Position numbers and translations under genes: made by a program. Shown one piece after another: positions 15,147 through 25,779 of a stretch of 64,000 nt of DNA (its first letter is position 1; each line of letters starts with the position of its first letter). A model generated the notes under the pieces. That model had not been told where the DNA came from. It did no database searches and saw only the letters and a list, made by a program, of their open reading frames with translations. The DNA is taken from contig NZ_JAPDRF010000001.1 in the NCBI RefSeq assembly GCF_040706615.1, forward strand, positions 310,001 to 374,000, read 5' to 3'. This DNA is from Lentisalinibacter sediminis. GTDB lineage: Bacteria > Pseudomonadota > Gammaproteobacteria > Steroidobacterales > Woeseiaceae.

Positions 15147-16456
15147 GATTCAGGAGCACGCGCTCCGGCGGCTCCGCCGATCTCGTCTCCGCGCTCATCG
15201 CGGGCCTGGCTCCGGACGGGGGCCTCTATGTCCCCGAGACCCTGCCCGCCTTCTCGCCGGAGGATTTCGACGGCGCGAAGACGCCGGCCCAGGTCGGCGA
15301 AATTCTGCTCGCGCCGTTCTTCGCCGGCTCGGCGCTGGCCGACGCCCTGCCGGAAGTGCTCGGCGAGACGTTCGGCTTCGACGTGCCGCTGCGCTCCGTG
15401 GACGCCGCCCCGACGCCGTTGTCGGTGCTGGAGCTGTTTCACGGCCCCACGGCGGCGTTCAAGGACGTCGGCGCCCGTTTCCTGGCCGCCTGCCTGCAGC
15501 GCATCGAGGACGGGCGGGGCGCCGACGAGCGTCCGGTCACCATACTGGTGGCGACTTCCGGCGACACGGGCGGTGCAGTGGCCGCCGCCTTCCATCGCCG
15601 CCCCGGGTTTCGCGTGGTGGTGCTGTTCCCGCTCGGCATGGTGTCTCCCCGCCAGCAGCAGCAACTGACCTGCTGGGGCGATAACGTGGTCTCCGTGGCC
15701 GTCCGCGGCACCTTCGACGACTGCCAGCGGCTGGTGAAGGGCGCCTTTGCCGACGCGGAACTGGCCGAGCGTCACCGCTTCAGCTCGGCCAACAGCATTA
15801 ACATCGGCCGGCTCCTGCCCCAGAGCGTCTACCACGCGCATGCGGCGCTCGCGCACTGGCGGCAGCGCGGCGAGGCATCTTCGGTCATCGTGCCGACGGG
15901 CAATCTGGGCAACGGCCTGGCCGCCGTGATGGCGCGCGCCATGGGCCTGCCCATCGGCGACGTCGTCCTGGCCACGAACGCGAACCGCACCATCGCGGAT
16001 TACCTGGAGGAAGGCGAGTACCGGCCGCGGCCGAGCGTGCGCACCCTCGCCTCGGCCATGGACGTGGGCGATCCGAGCAACATGGAGCGGCTGCGCAACC
16101 TGTTCGGCGAGGCCGACCGGCTGCGTGGCAGCATCGAGGCTAGGGTGGTGGAAGACGACGTGATCCGGGAGCAGATTCGCCGGGACTACGAACGCTACGG
16201 TCTCATCGAGTGCCCGCACACCGCCACGGCGATGCACGTCTGGGAGGCCCTGCCGGCCGAGCGGCGGCAAGGACGTCACTGGATCGCGGTGGCCACGGCT
16301 CACGCGGCCAAATTCCCCGAGGTGGTCGAACCGCTGATCGGCACGACCGTGCCGGTGCCGGACGCGCTGGCAGATCTGCTGGCGCTGCCTGCGCACTACG
16401 AGGAGATCGACCCGGCGCTGCCCGCCCTGGGGCGAACCCTCGAGGACGATGCATGA
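15143..16456 (+). CDS. thrC: Threonine synthase
   Basis: ThrC converts O-phosphohomoserine to threonine with pyridoxal phosphate. The 437-residue product starts MRFRSTRSGG. The PLP lysine lies in FHGPTAAFKDVGAR, the phosphate-binding loop is SGDTGGAVAAAF, and PTGNLGNGLAAVMA is a further conserved segment, as in the class of threonine synthases typical of enteric and related bacteria. The chosen ATG overlaps the thrB stop by ATGA. It is followed, again with ATGA overlap, by a NERD-domain gene, so thr transcription and translation probably continue into that gene. Confidence 0.96.
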   Translation: MRFRSTRSGGSADLVSALIAGLAPDGGLYVPETLPAFSPEDFDGAKTPAQVGEILLAPFFAGSALADALPEVLGETFGFDVPLRSVDAAPTPLSVLELFHGPTAAFKDVGARFLAACLQRIEDGRGADERPVTILVATSGDTGGAVAAAFHRRPGFRVVVLFPLGMVSPRQQQQLTCWGDNVVSVAVRGTFDDCQRLVKGAFADAELAERHRFSSANSINIGRLLPQSVYHAHAALAHWRQRGEASSVIVPTGNLGNGLAAVMARAMGLPIGDVVLATNANRTIADYLEEGEYRPRPSVRTLASAMDVGDPSNMERLRNLFGEADRLRGSIEARVVEDDVIREQIRRDYERYGLIECPHTATAMHVWEALPAERRQGRHWIAVATAHAAKFPEVVEPLIGTTVPVPDALADLLALPAHYEEIDPALPALGRTLEDDA

Positions 16457-17052
16457 CCGAGGTGGTCGACAGCCTGCCGCCCTGGGCACTGTGGGCCGTA
16501 TTCGCGGCCGCCGCCGCCCTGCTGGTGGCGCTGCTCGTCGTGCTGGCTGTGCGCCGCCGCCGGGCGCAGTCCACGGCGGGGCAGCTCGCGAGTATCAGCC
16601 ATGAGATGCTGACCGACATCATCGTACCGAAGGCGGACGACGGGGAGATCCAGATCGGCTATGCGCTGCTCACGGGCCGCGGCGTCCTGGTGGTCGAGAC
16701 GAAGGAGGTGGCCGGCGTGGTCTTCGCCAGCGACCGCATGGACGACTGGACGGTGATGGCGGGCGACCGCCGCTATACCTTCGCCAATCCCCAGCCGACG
16801 CTCTACGACCGCATCGCCGCCGTGGCGCAGGTGGTGGGCGACGTGCCGGTGGAGGGCGCGGTCGTCTTCCCGGACGCGGCGGACTTCAGCAAGGGACGAC
16901 CGCGGCACGTAACGACGCTGGCCGGACTGCTGGCCGACTATCCGCGGCTGGACAGCAATCGGGATCGCAGTGAAGTGGCGGCGTTCATGCCGCACTGGGA
17001 TCGGCTCCGCCAGGAAGCCGTCAGCGCCAGGGTGGGCCGACTCGCCGACTGA
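16453..17052 (+). CDS. NERD-domain (nuclease-related) membrane protein
   Basis: The 199-residue product has one N-terminal membrane helix (about residues 10-35) followed by an Arg-rich stop-transfer segment. A domain then follows that resembles NERD: LTDIIVPKADDGEIQIGYALLTGRG, GVLVVETKEVAGVVFAS, and a C-terminal PVEGAVVFPDAADFSKG strand. NERD is distantly related to restriction-type nucleases. The E-x-K in VVETKEV fits its catalytic core, but activity is not proven for most members. Its start codon overlaps the thrC stop, so it is co-translated with threonine synthase, an unexpected partner. It converges with tatD. Confidence 0.8.
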   Translation: MTEVVDSLPPWALWAVFAAAAALLVALLVVLAVRRRRAQSTAGQLASISHEMLTDIIVPKADDGEIQIGYALLTGRGVLVVETKEVAGVVFASDRMDDWTVMAGDRRYTFANPQPTLYDRIAAVAQVVGDVPVEGAVVFPDAADFSKGRPRHVTTLAGLLADYPRLDSNRDRSEVAAFMPHWDRLRQEAVSARVGRLAD

Positions 17053-17097
17053 CGCCTGCCGAGACCGGCCGTGTGCAGGGCCCGATGCCGACGTGGC

Positions 17098-17907
17098 TCA
17101 GTGGCCGTCGCCGGGCAGATCGAAGAAGCGCTCCGCGTTCGCCGTGGTCTGGCGGGCGAGTTCCTCCGGCGAGACGCCGCGCGCCCCGGCCACCGTCTCC
17201 AGCACCCAGGGCAGCCAGCCCGGCTCGTTGCGCCGGGTCTTCGGCCGCGGGCGGATGGTACGCGGCAGCAGATAGGGGGCGTCGGTCTCCAGCAGCAGCT
17301 TGTCGGCGGGGATGCGCGGCACGAGCTCGCGCAGGTGCAGCCCGCGGCGCTCGTCGCAGATCCAGCCCGTGATACCGATGTAGAGCCCGAGCTCCAGGTA
17401 GGCCTCCAGCTCCGCCTCGCCGGCGGTGAAACAGTGGGCCACCGCGCGGGTCAGATCCGGCAGGCGCGGTGTCAGCACCTCCAGGAAGTCCGCGTGGGCG
17501 TCCCGCTGGTGCAGGAACACGGGCAGCCCGGTACGGGCCGCCAGCTCCAGCTGTTCGGCGAACGCACGCCGCTGGTTCTCGTGGGACGAGTAGTTGCGGA
17601 AATAGTCGAGGCCGCATTCGCCCATGGAGACCACACCCGGCCGTGCCGTCACGGCCAGCAGGGCGTCGCGTACGCTCTCGTGCCAGTCGTCCGCGTGATG
17701 GGGATGCATGCCGGCGGTGGCGAACAGCCGGCCCGGCCAGACCGCGGCCAGGTCGGCGGCGCGCTCGCTGCTCTCCACGCTGCTGCCGGTCACGACGATG
17801 CGGCGCACGCCCGCCGCGGCCGCCCGCTCGAGCACGGCCTCGCGGTCGTCGTCGAAGCTGTCATGGGCGAGATTCGCGCCGATGTCGATCAAGTCGAGCG
17901 GGTGCAT
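17098..17907 (-). CDS. tatD: TatD-family deoxyribonuclease
   Basis: TatD is a metal-dependent 3'-5' DNase/RNase implicated in repair of oxidative DNA damage. The 269-residue product opens LIDIGANLAHDSF, the TatD-proper version in which the usual HxH of the wider family is replaced. It continues with FATAGMHPHHADDW, GECGLDYFRN, AVAHCFTAGEAELE and LLLETDAPYLLPR, which carry the remaining metal ligands. The ATG preceded by GAGAGG is chosen; a GTG nine codons upstream is also open. It converges with the NERD gene. Paralogues YcfH/YjjV are less likely given the IGANL start. Confidence 0.93.
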   Translation of the reverse strand: MHPLDLIDIGANLAHDSFDDDREAVLERAAAAGVRRIVVTGSSVESSERAADLAAVWPGRLFATAGMHPHHADDWHESVRDALLAVTARPGVVSMGECGLDYFRNYSSHENQRRAFAEQLELAARTGLPVFLHQRDAHADFLEVLTPRLPDLTRAVAHCFTAGEAELEAYLELGLYIGITGWICDERRGLHLRELVPRIPADKLLLETDAPYLLPRTIRPRPKTRRNEPGWLPWVLETVAGARGVSPEELARQTTANAERFFDLPGDGH

Positions 17908-18059
17908 GGTCCGCCTCTCTGCCGGTGGAGGCACACCCTAATGGCAGCCCTGCCGTCAGACAAGTCGGCGCAGCGGTGGGCTCGGGCCCGCACCCGCGGA
18001 GTTGCGGGAAAGTGACCTGGCGCACAGGGCAGGACTCCGGCCTGGGTTAGCCTTCCCGG

Positions 18060-18848
18060 ATGGCAATCTCAACCCTCAGACGGCACTTAGCGCGGCATCT
18101 GCCGATCGTTCTGGCCGTCGCCGGGCTGTCGCTGGCCGCCCCGGCGCAGTCGGCCGTGGACATGGACGAGCTGTCGGACCTGGCGGCACGCATCCAGTTC
18201 GCCGTGTACGAGGCAGATTTCGACAGCCTCGAGCGGCTCGCCACGGAGCTCGCGGACGAGCGGGCGCGCGGCGACCTGCAGCCTCTGCTGCGCTACCAGG
18301 CGGCCTACGCGGCCTACCGGGCCGGCGAGCTGGCCCCGGACGCAGGCCGGGCAGACAGCCTCTACCTGGAGAGCTGCGAGGAGCAGGCCCTGGCGGCGGC
18401 CGCAGAGGCCGAGGAGGAATTCGCCGACGCCCTGGCACTGGCGGGTGCCTGTGCGGCCCTGGATGCCTCCCGCAACCTGACGGCGCTGCTCTCGGCGACG
18501 CGGGCACGCCGCCATCTGCGCGCCGCGCGGGAGCTCGAGCCGGACAACCCGCGCATCCTGCTGCTCGCGGCGGTGAGCCTGATGCGCCAGCCGTCGCTGG
18601 CCGAGGGCTGGGGTACGCCGGCGCAATTGCTCGATCGGGCCGCCGAGCGCTACGCCATGGCCCTGCCGCCCGCGCGGGGCCGGCCGGACTGGGGCGAGGC
18701 CGAGACGGCGGCCGTGCGGGCCGAGCTGTCCATGGCGGCGGGAGAGGTACTGGCCGCCCGCGATGCCGCGGAGCATGCGCTCATGCTGGCGCCCGATTAC
18801 CGCCGCGCCCGGGCCGTGCTCGAGAAACTGAGCGCATCGGCCAGATAA
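18060..18848 (+). CDS. Exported TPR-like protein of unknown function
   Basis: The 262-residue product has a signal peptide (about 30 residues, ending AAPAQSAVD). An almost entirely helical, alanine- and glutamate-rich mature part follows, with helix pairs such as LLRYQAAYAAYRAGELA, TRARRHLRAARELEPDNPR and ARDAAEHALMLAPDYRRAR that fit tetratricopeptide repeats. It should act in the periplasm, probably as a scaffold. No specific family was recognised. It is divergent from tatD and lies 92 bp before the beta-helical lipoprotein gene, with which it may be co-transcribed. Confidence 0.75.
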   Translation: MAISTLRRHLARHLPIVLAVAGLSLAAPAQSAVDMDELSDLAARIQFAVYEADFDSLERLATELADERARGDLQPLLRYQAAYAAYRAGELAPDAGRADSLYLESCEEQALAAAAEAEEEFADALALAGACAALDASRNLTALLSATRARRHLRAARELEPDNPRILLLAAVSLMRQPSLAEGWGTPAQLLDRAAERYAMALPPARGRPDWGEAETAAVRAELSMAAGEVLAARDAAEHALMLAPDYRRARAVLEKLSASAR

Positions 18849-18940
18849 CCCGCTCGGAACGATCTTCCCGACCCTTGACGCCCGTGCGGACTTGCCGCAG
18901 GGTTTCTGCCTTTCCCGCTTCCCGGGGATGGGGAGAGACC

Positions 18941-19663
18941 ATGCACATACGCGACTTCCGTTCGGGACCGGTCCTTTGTCTTGCCCTGCTGCTGGCCCTG
19001 TCAGTCGGCGGCTGCGAGGTGGGCGTCAACAAGGACGTCGCTATCGCCGGCGGCGAGCGCAGCTCCGGCGCGGCAGTGATCAACGGCCGCATCGACGTCG
19101 GCCCCGAGGCCGAGGTGACCGGCGAGCTGTCCACCGTGAACGGCCGCGTGAACGTCGACCGGGATGCCGCGGTCGCCGGCATCAATACGGTGAACGGCGC
19201 GGTCACCCTCGGTCCCGGTGCCAGCGCCCGCAGCATCAATACCATCAACGGAGATGTCACAGTCGATGAGTCGGCCCGCGTCAAGCGGGGGGTCGAACTC
19301 GTGAACGGCGATATCCGGCTCGGTGCCGGCGCCGAAGTCGGCGGTGACGTCGGTGCCGTCAGCGGCAGCATCAGCCTGCGCGATGCCCGGGTAGGGGGCG
19401 ACCTGACCACCGTGTCGGCCGACGTCACCCTCGGCGGCAGCAGCGTGATCGAGGGGAAACTGCGGATCGACAGCGGCGGCGACATGGCTGACGGGGTACC
19501 GCGCATCGTCATCGGGCCGGGCAGCCGGGTGGAGGGCGTGCTGGATTTCGAGGCCGACGCGGAAGTCTACGTGAGCGAGGAGGCCGAGTTCGGGGGCGTG
19601 GAAGGCGTGCTCGGCGAGGAGGACGTCGTCCGTTTCGCCGGACCGGAGCCCGCGCTGCCGTGA
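18941..19663 (+). CDS. Lipoprotein with bactofilin-like beta-helical repeats
   Basis: The 240-residue product has a lipoprotein signal peptide with lipobox SVGGC. It is followed by about ten short repeats of the form NGxVxVxxxAxV, for example INGRIDVGPEAEVTGEL, VNGRVNVDRDAAVAG, INGDVTVDESARV and VNGDIRLGAGAEV. Such a repeat forms a right-handed beta-helix like bactofilins and polymer-forming cytoskeletal proteins, but here it is exported and lipid-anchored, so it may form a structural element at the outer membrane. The ATG is the one that opens the signal peptide. Its TGA overlaps the GTG of the next gene. Confidence 0.8.
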   Translation: MHIRDFRSGPVLCLALLLALSVGGCEVGVNKDVAIAGGERSSGAAVINGRIDVGPEAEVTGELSTVNGRVNVDRDAAVAGINTVNGAVTLGPGASARSINTINGDVTVDESARVKRGVELVNGDIRLGAGAEVGGDVGAVSGSISLRDARVGGDLTTVSADVTLGGSSVIEGKLRIDSGGDMADGVPRIVIGPGSRVEGVLDFEADAEVYVSEEAEFGGVEGVLGEEDVVRFAGPEPALP

Positions 19664-20406
19664 AGCCGGATCAGCTGTCGCTGTTCTCCCGGCCGGCGCC
19701 GTCGGCCCCGGCCGACGATTTCGTCGTGCGCGAGAGCTCCAGGGCGCGACGCATGTCCATCAAGGTGTTCCCGCGCGGGCGCGTGGAGGTGGTGACGCCT
19801 CGCCGTGCCAGGCCCCGGGACGTGGAGGCGTTCGTGCGCGAGAACCGGGCCTGGATCGATCGGGCTCGCGCGGAGTTCGCCGTACGCTACCCGGTCGAGG
19901 ACCCGGCGCCCCCGGAAGAGATCCGCCTGCCCGCGCTGGCCGCGAGCTGGCCGGTGCACTACCGGGCGCGGCAGGCGCGGACCGTACGCTGCCGGGACCT
20001 GGGCGACCGGCTGGTGCTGAGTGGGCCGGTGGCCGACGACGCGCTGGTGGTCGACGCCCTGCGGCGATGGCTGGCGGGGCGCGCCCGCGACCACCTGGGC
20101 CGCCAGCTGGAGCAGCTCTCGGCCATCACCGGGCTTGGCTACCGCCGCCTGCAGATCCGCGCCCAGCGCACCTGCTGGGGCAGCCATTCCGGCCGCGGCA
20201 CTATCAGCCTGAACTACTGCCTGCTGTTCCTGCGCCCGGAGCTGGTGCGCTACCTGCTGATCCACGAGCTCTGTCACGCCCGCCACATGAACCACTCGCG
20301 GCGCTTCTGGCAGCTGGTCGGCCGCCTGGAACCGGACTACCGCCGCCTGGATCGGGAGCTCGGCGAGGCCTGGACCCGGGTGCCCGCCTGGCTGGGGCTG
20401 TATTGA
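19660..20406 (+). CDS. YgjP-like (DUF45) metallopeptidase-fold protein
   Basis: The 248-residue product has an N-terminal beta-rich region with RRMSIKVFPRGRVEVVTPRRA, typical of YgjP/DUF45. The C-terminal zinc-peptidase motif is LLIHELCHARHMNHSRRFW, an HExxH with a third histidine in MNHS. The intervening RAQRTCWGSHSGRGTISLNY segment is the family's WGS motif. E. coli YgjP has been described as a nucleotide pyrophosphatase, so peptidase activity is not certain. The GTG start overlaps the preceding stop (GTGA) and its stop overlaps the next gene's TTG start. Confidence 0.88.
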   Translation: MKPDQLSLFSRPAPSAPADDFVVRESSRARRMSIKVFPRGRVEVVTPRRARPRDVEAFVRENRAWIDRARAEFAVRYPVEDPAPPEEIRLPALAASWPVHYRARQARTVRCRDLGDRLVLSGPVADDALVVDALRRWLAGRARDHLGRQLEQLSAITGLGYRRLQIRAQRTCWGSHSGRGTISLNYCLLFLRPELVRYLLIHELCHARHMNHSRRFWQLVGRLEPDYRRLDRELGEAWTRVPAWLGLY

Positions 20407-21209
20407 GACGAGGCAGCCTGCGGTACCACCTGCTCCACTTCTGGGCGGGGCTGCCGCCGCTCGCGCCGATCGCAATCGGGCAGGGGCTCTGGACCCGACG
20501 CAATGCGGTCCGGCTGCCCCCGGTGCTAGAGGATACGGCCGCCGGCGTCCAGCCTGGCACTGCTGCCGGCAACGTGACCGGCATCCTCTCCGAGGACGAG
20601 ACGCCGCTGCGCCTGCTGGTGGTCGGCGAGTCCACCGCCGTGGGTGTCGGCGCCACCCGACCGGAGGCGGCCCTGGCGCCCCGGCTGGCGGAAGTCCTGC
20701 ACCGGGAACAGGACCGGCCGGTGAGCTGGCAGGTGGTGGGGGAGAACGGTATCCGCGCGGGCGGACTTGCGCAGAAGCTACGCCGGCACCGCGACCTGCT
20801 CGCCGCCGACGTCGCCGTGGTGCTGCTCGGCGCCAACGATACCAGCGGACTCAGCAGTGTCGGACGCTGGCGGCGGGATCTGGCGTCTGTGCTGTCGTTG
20901 CTCGGCGAGCGCTGCGAGCGCATCTTCGTCGCTCCGGTGCCGCCCTTCCACCTGTTCCGGCTGCTGCCGTATCCGTTGCGCTGGCTGCTGGGCCATCGCG
21001 GGCTGGCGCTGTGCGATGCGCGGCGTGCCCTGGCCCGGCCGGGACGCGTAATCGTGATGGAGGGCGAGTTCCCCAGAGAGCGCCGCTATCTGGCCACCGA
21101 CGGCTACCATCCGTCCGATGTGGCCTATGCGACGTGGGCGAATCAAATAGCGGAAGTTATAAAAAACAATCCACTAAATAGTATTGTTGAAGTGCCGCCT
21201 CAACCCTGA
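20403..21209 (+). CDS. SGNH/GDSL-type hydrolase
   Basis: The 268-residue product has an N-terminal hydrophobic stretch, then a GDSL/SGNH esterase domain. Block I is LLVVGESTAVGVGA (catalytic serine), block II has VVGENGIRAGGL, block III is VVLLGANDTSG (catalytic Asn) and block V is ATDGYHPSD (Asp and His). It likely cleaves an ester on an envelope lipid or glycan. The TTG start overlaps the stop of the previous gene. The last about 17 codons are strikingly AT-rich compared with the rest, and the 3' end overlaps the convergent DUF2333 gene by ten bases. Confidence 0.87.
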   Translation: MRRGSLRYHLLHFWAGLPPLAPIAIGQGLWTRRNAVRLPPVLEDTAAGVQPGTAAGNVTGILSEDETPLRLLVVGESTAVGVGATRPEAALAPRLAEVLHREQDRPVSWQVVGENGIRAGGLAQKLRRHRDLLAADVAVVLLGANDTSGLSSVGRWRRDLASVLSLLGERCERIFVAPVPPFHLFRLLPYPLRWLLGHRGLALCDARRALARPGRVIVMEGEFPRERRYLATDGYHPSDVAYATWANQIAEVIKNNPLNSIVEVPPQP

Positions 21210-22201
21210 TCCAGGAGGTCCCTGAGATCGATCACGGCCGCGTTGGCCCGTGAGAGGTACGAGGCCATCACCAGGGAGTGGTTGGCGAAGATGCCGAAGC
21301 CGCCGCCGTTCAGCACCATCGGGCTGCGCATCGGCGCCAGGCTCGCCTCCAGTTCGCGGATGATCTGGCGCAGGCTCACGGTCGCGTTCTTGTCGTCCAG
21401 CACGTCGCCGAAGTCAATCTGCGCGGCGCGCAGGAAGTGGATCAGCGCCCAGGCGTTGCCCCGGGCCTCGAAGAACACGTCGTCGAGTTCCAGCCAGGGC
21501 GTCTTCACGATGACCTCGTCGCCGCCACCCGGGCTGACGGCGGCCGCGGGTTCGCCGGCGGTGTCGGTGTTGACCCGGCTCTGGCCGACGCTGGCGGTGA
21601 GCCGCTGGGACAGGCTGCCGAGACGTTTCTCGATCTGGGCCAGCCACTCGCGCAGGTTGTCGGCGCGGGCGAAGAAGCGAGCCTGGGGCGTCGCTGCGCC
21701 GGTGAGCCGGTCGCGGTAGCTGGTGAAGCCGGCGATGGCCTCCCGGTACTGGCTCTCGGTGGTGGGCAGTATCCAGGAGTTGTTGTCGAAGAAGAACTTC
21801 GGCTCCGCCACGGCCAGGTCCGGGTCCTCGGTGGACTGGGACTGGGAGCGGCTGTAGTCGTTGCGCATCACGCGTGCCAGGTCCCGCACCTGGGTGAGCA
21901 CGCCGAATTCCCAGTTTGGGATGTTGTCCAGGAACACGCTCGGCGGCGCGATGTCGTTGGTCAGATAGCCGCCGGGTTTCTCCAGCAGCGTCTCTGCCAC
22001 CCGGATCAGCGTGTCCGCCGTGGCGTAGCCCACCGGCGCCGGCTCGCCGTCGATCTCGGCGTTCACCCAGAAGAGATCCGGCGTGCGCGACCAGTACCAG
22101 GACAGCCCCAGCATGAACACCAGGAGCACGCCGAGGACAATCAGTCCGGCGTTGCGCGCGCCGGCCGGCAGGTTGCCGGGCTTCAGTTTCTCCAGGACCA
22201 T
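21200..22201 (-). CDS. DUF2333 family membrane protein
   Basis: The 333-residue product matches the general look of DUF2333. There is one N-terminal membrane helix (about residues 19-40, GLIVLGVLLVFMLGLSWYW) and a conserved large domain with GGYLTNDIAPPSVFLDNIPNWEFGV in outline, VMRNDYSRSQSQ, FFFDNNSWILPTTESQYR and a C-terminal GGGFGIFANHSLVMASYLSRANAA. It is predicted to be anchored in the inner membrane facing the periplasm. Function is not known for the family. It is downstream of the sirtuin gene on the same strand and converges on the SGNH hydrolase. Confidence 0.88.
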   Translation of the reverse strand: MVLEKLKPGNLPAGARNAGLIVLGVLLVFMLGLSWYWSRTPDLFWVNAEIDGEPAPVGYATADTLIRVAETLLEKPGGYLTNDIAPPSVFLDNIPNWEFGVLTQVRDLARVMRNDYSRSQSQSTEDPDLAVAEPKFFFDNNSWILPTTESQYREAIAGFTSYRDRLTGAATPQARFFARADNLREWLAQIEKRLGSLSQRLTASVGQSRVNTDTAGEPAAAVSPGGGDEVIVKTPWLELDDVFFEARGNAWALIHFLRAAQIDFGDVLDDKNATVSLRQIIRELEASLAPMRSPMVLNGGGFGIFANHSLVMASYLSRANAAVIDLRDLLDQG

Positions 22202-22220
22202 TGACGTTTCCCCTGTTCCT

Positions 22221-22955
22221 TCAGTGCTCGTGTTCGGCTTGCTGCAGTGATTCGACCGCGGCGGGGAGAACGGTTCCCGCCGGCCCCGAGATTACATGAT
22301 CCGCGGCGCGGCTGAGCGGCGTGGCATTCGGGTTGATCTCGACCACCGGCACGCCTGCCTCCAGCGCCTGCTCGGCCAGGCCCGCTGCCGGGTAGACCAG
22401 TGACGACGTCCCCACCGAGAAGAACAGATCGCAGTCGGCCACCGCGGCGAATGCCCGGTCCAGTGCGTCCCCGGGGATGGCTTCGCCGAACCAGACCACG
22501 GCCGGTCGCAGCGCGGCGCCGCAGGCGGGGCAGGGCGGCGGTCCGCTCGCGTCGTCGCCGGGCTCTCCACCGTCGCCGCGAAAGCCGCAGCCCGGGGCGG
22601 AGCAGATGTCTGTCAGCAGGTTGCCGTGGAACTCCACCACGTTGCTGCTGCCCGCCCGCTGATGCAGGCCGTCCACGTTCTGGGTGACGAGCGTCAGCCG
22701 GGGCATCAGCTTCTCCAGTTCCGCCAGCGCGTAGTGCGCCGGATTCGGCTCCACCTCGTGGACGAGGCGGCGGCGCCACTGGTACCACTGCCAGACCAGC
22801 GCGGGGTCGGCGGCGAAGGCCTCCGGCGTGGCGAGCTGCATGGGATCGTAGTGCTCCCACAGCCCGGTCATCGCGTCGCGGAAGGTCGGGACGCCGCTCT
22901 CGGCGGAGACGCCGGAGCCGCACAGCACCACGAGGTGGCGCGACTCCCGCAGCAC
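22221..22955 (-). CDS. NAD-dependent protein deacylase (Sir2/CobB family)
   Basis: This sirtuin removes acyl groups from lysines using NAD+. The 244-residue product has CGSGVSAESGVPTFRD (NAD site), TQNVDGLHQRAG, the catalytic EFHGNL, zinc ligands in CSAPGC and CPAC, and VVWFGEAIP. The WYQWRRR stretch carries the Y-x-x-R pair that marks class III sirtuins with desuccinylase/demalonylase ability, as in CobB and SIRT5. The frame stays open into the acnA spacer; the only standard start there is the GTG given, with no clear ribosome-binding site, so the true N-terminus may be about ten residues longer from a non-standard start. It lies downstream of acnA. Confidence 0.93.
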   Translation of the reverse strand: MLRESRHLVVLCGSGVSAESGVPTFRDAMTGLWEHYDPMQLATPEAFAADPALVWQWYQWRRRLVHEVEPNPAHYALAELEKLMPRLTLVTQNVDGLHQRAGSSNVVEFHGNLLTDICSAPGCGFRGDGGEPGDDASGPPPCPACGAALRPAVVWFGEAIPGDALDRAFAAVADCDLFFSVGTSSLVYPAAGLAEQALEAGVPVVEINPNATPLSRAADHVISGPAGTVLPAAVESLQQAEHEH

Positions 22956-23011
22956 CCGGACGAGCGCTGCGGGGATCGTTGTGGCGGACGCGCCGATTGC
23001 TATCAGGCCGA

Positions 23012-25696
<2,685 letters not shown>

Positions 25697-25768
25697 AAAT
25701 CCTCCGGTGTGTGCAACAGGGCCGTGTGACGGGCAGCCGGTTGGAAAGTGGTTTATCCAGAGCCCGCA

Positions 25769-25774
25769 ATTATA
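25769..25774 (-). promoter_or_regulatory. Possible -10 box for acnA
   Basis: A perfect TATAAT reads toward acnA in the 83-bp gap after mnmA. The corresponding -35 region falls inside the end of mnmA and shows no good TTGACA match, so activity would need an activator or a weak -35. Confidence 0.35.
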
Positions 25775-25779
25775 ACGGA

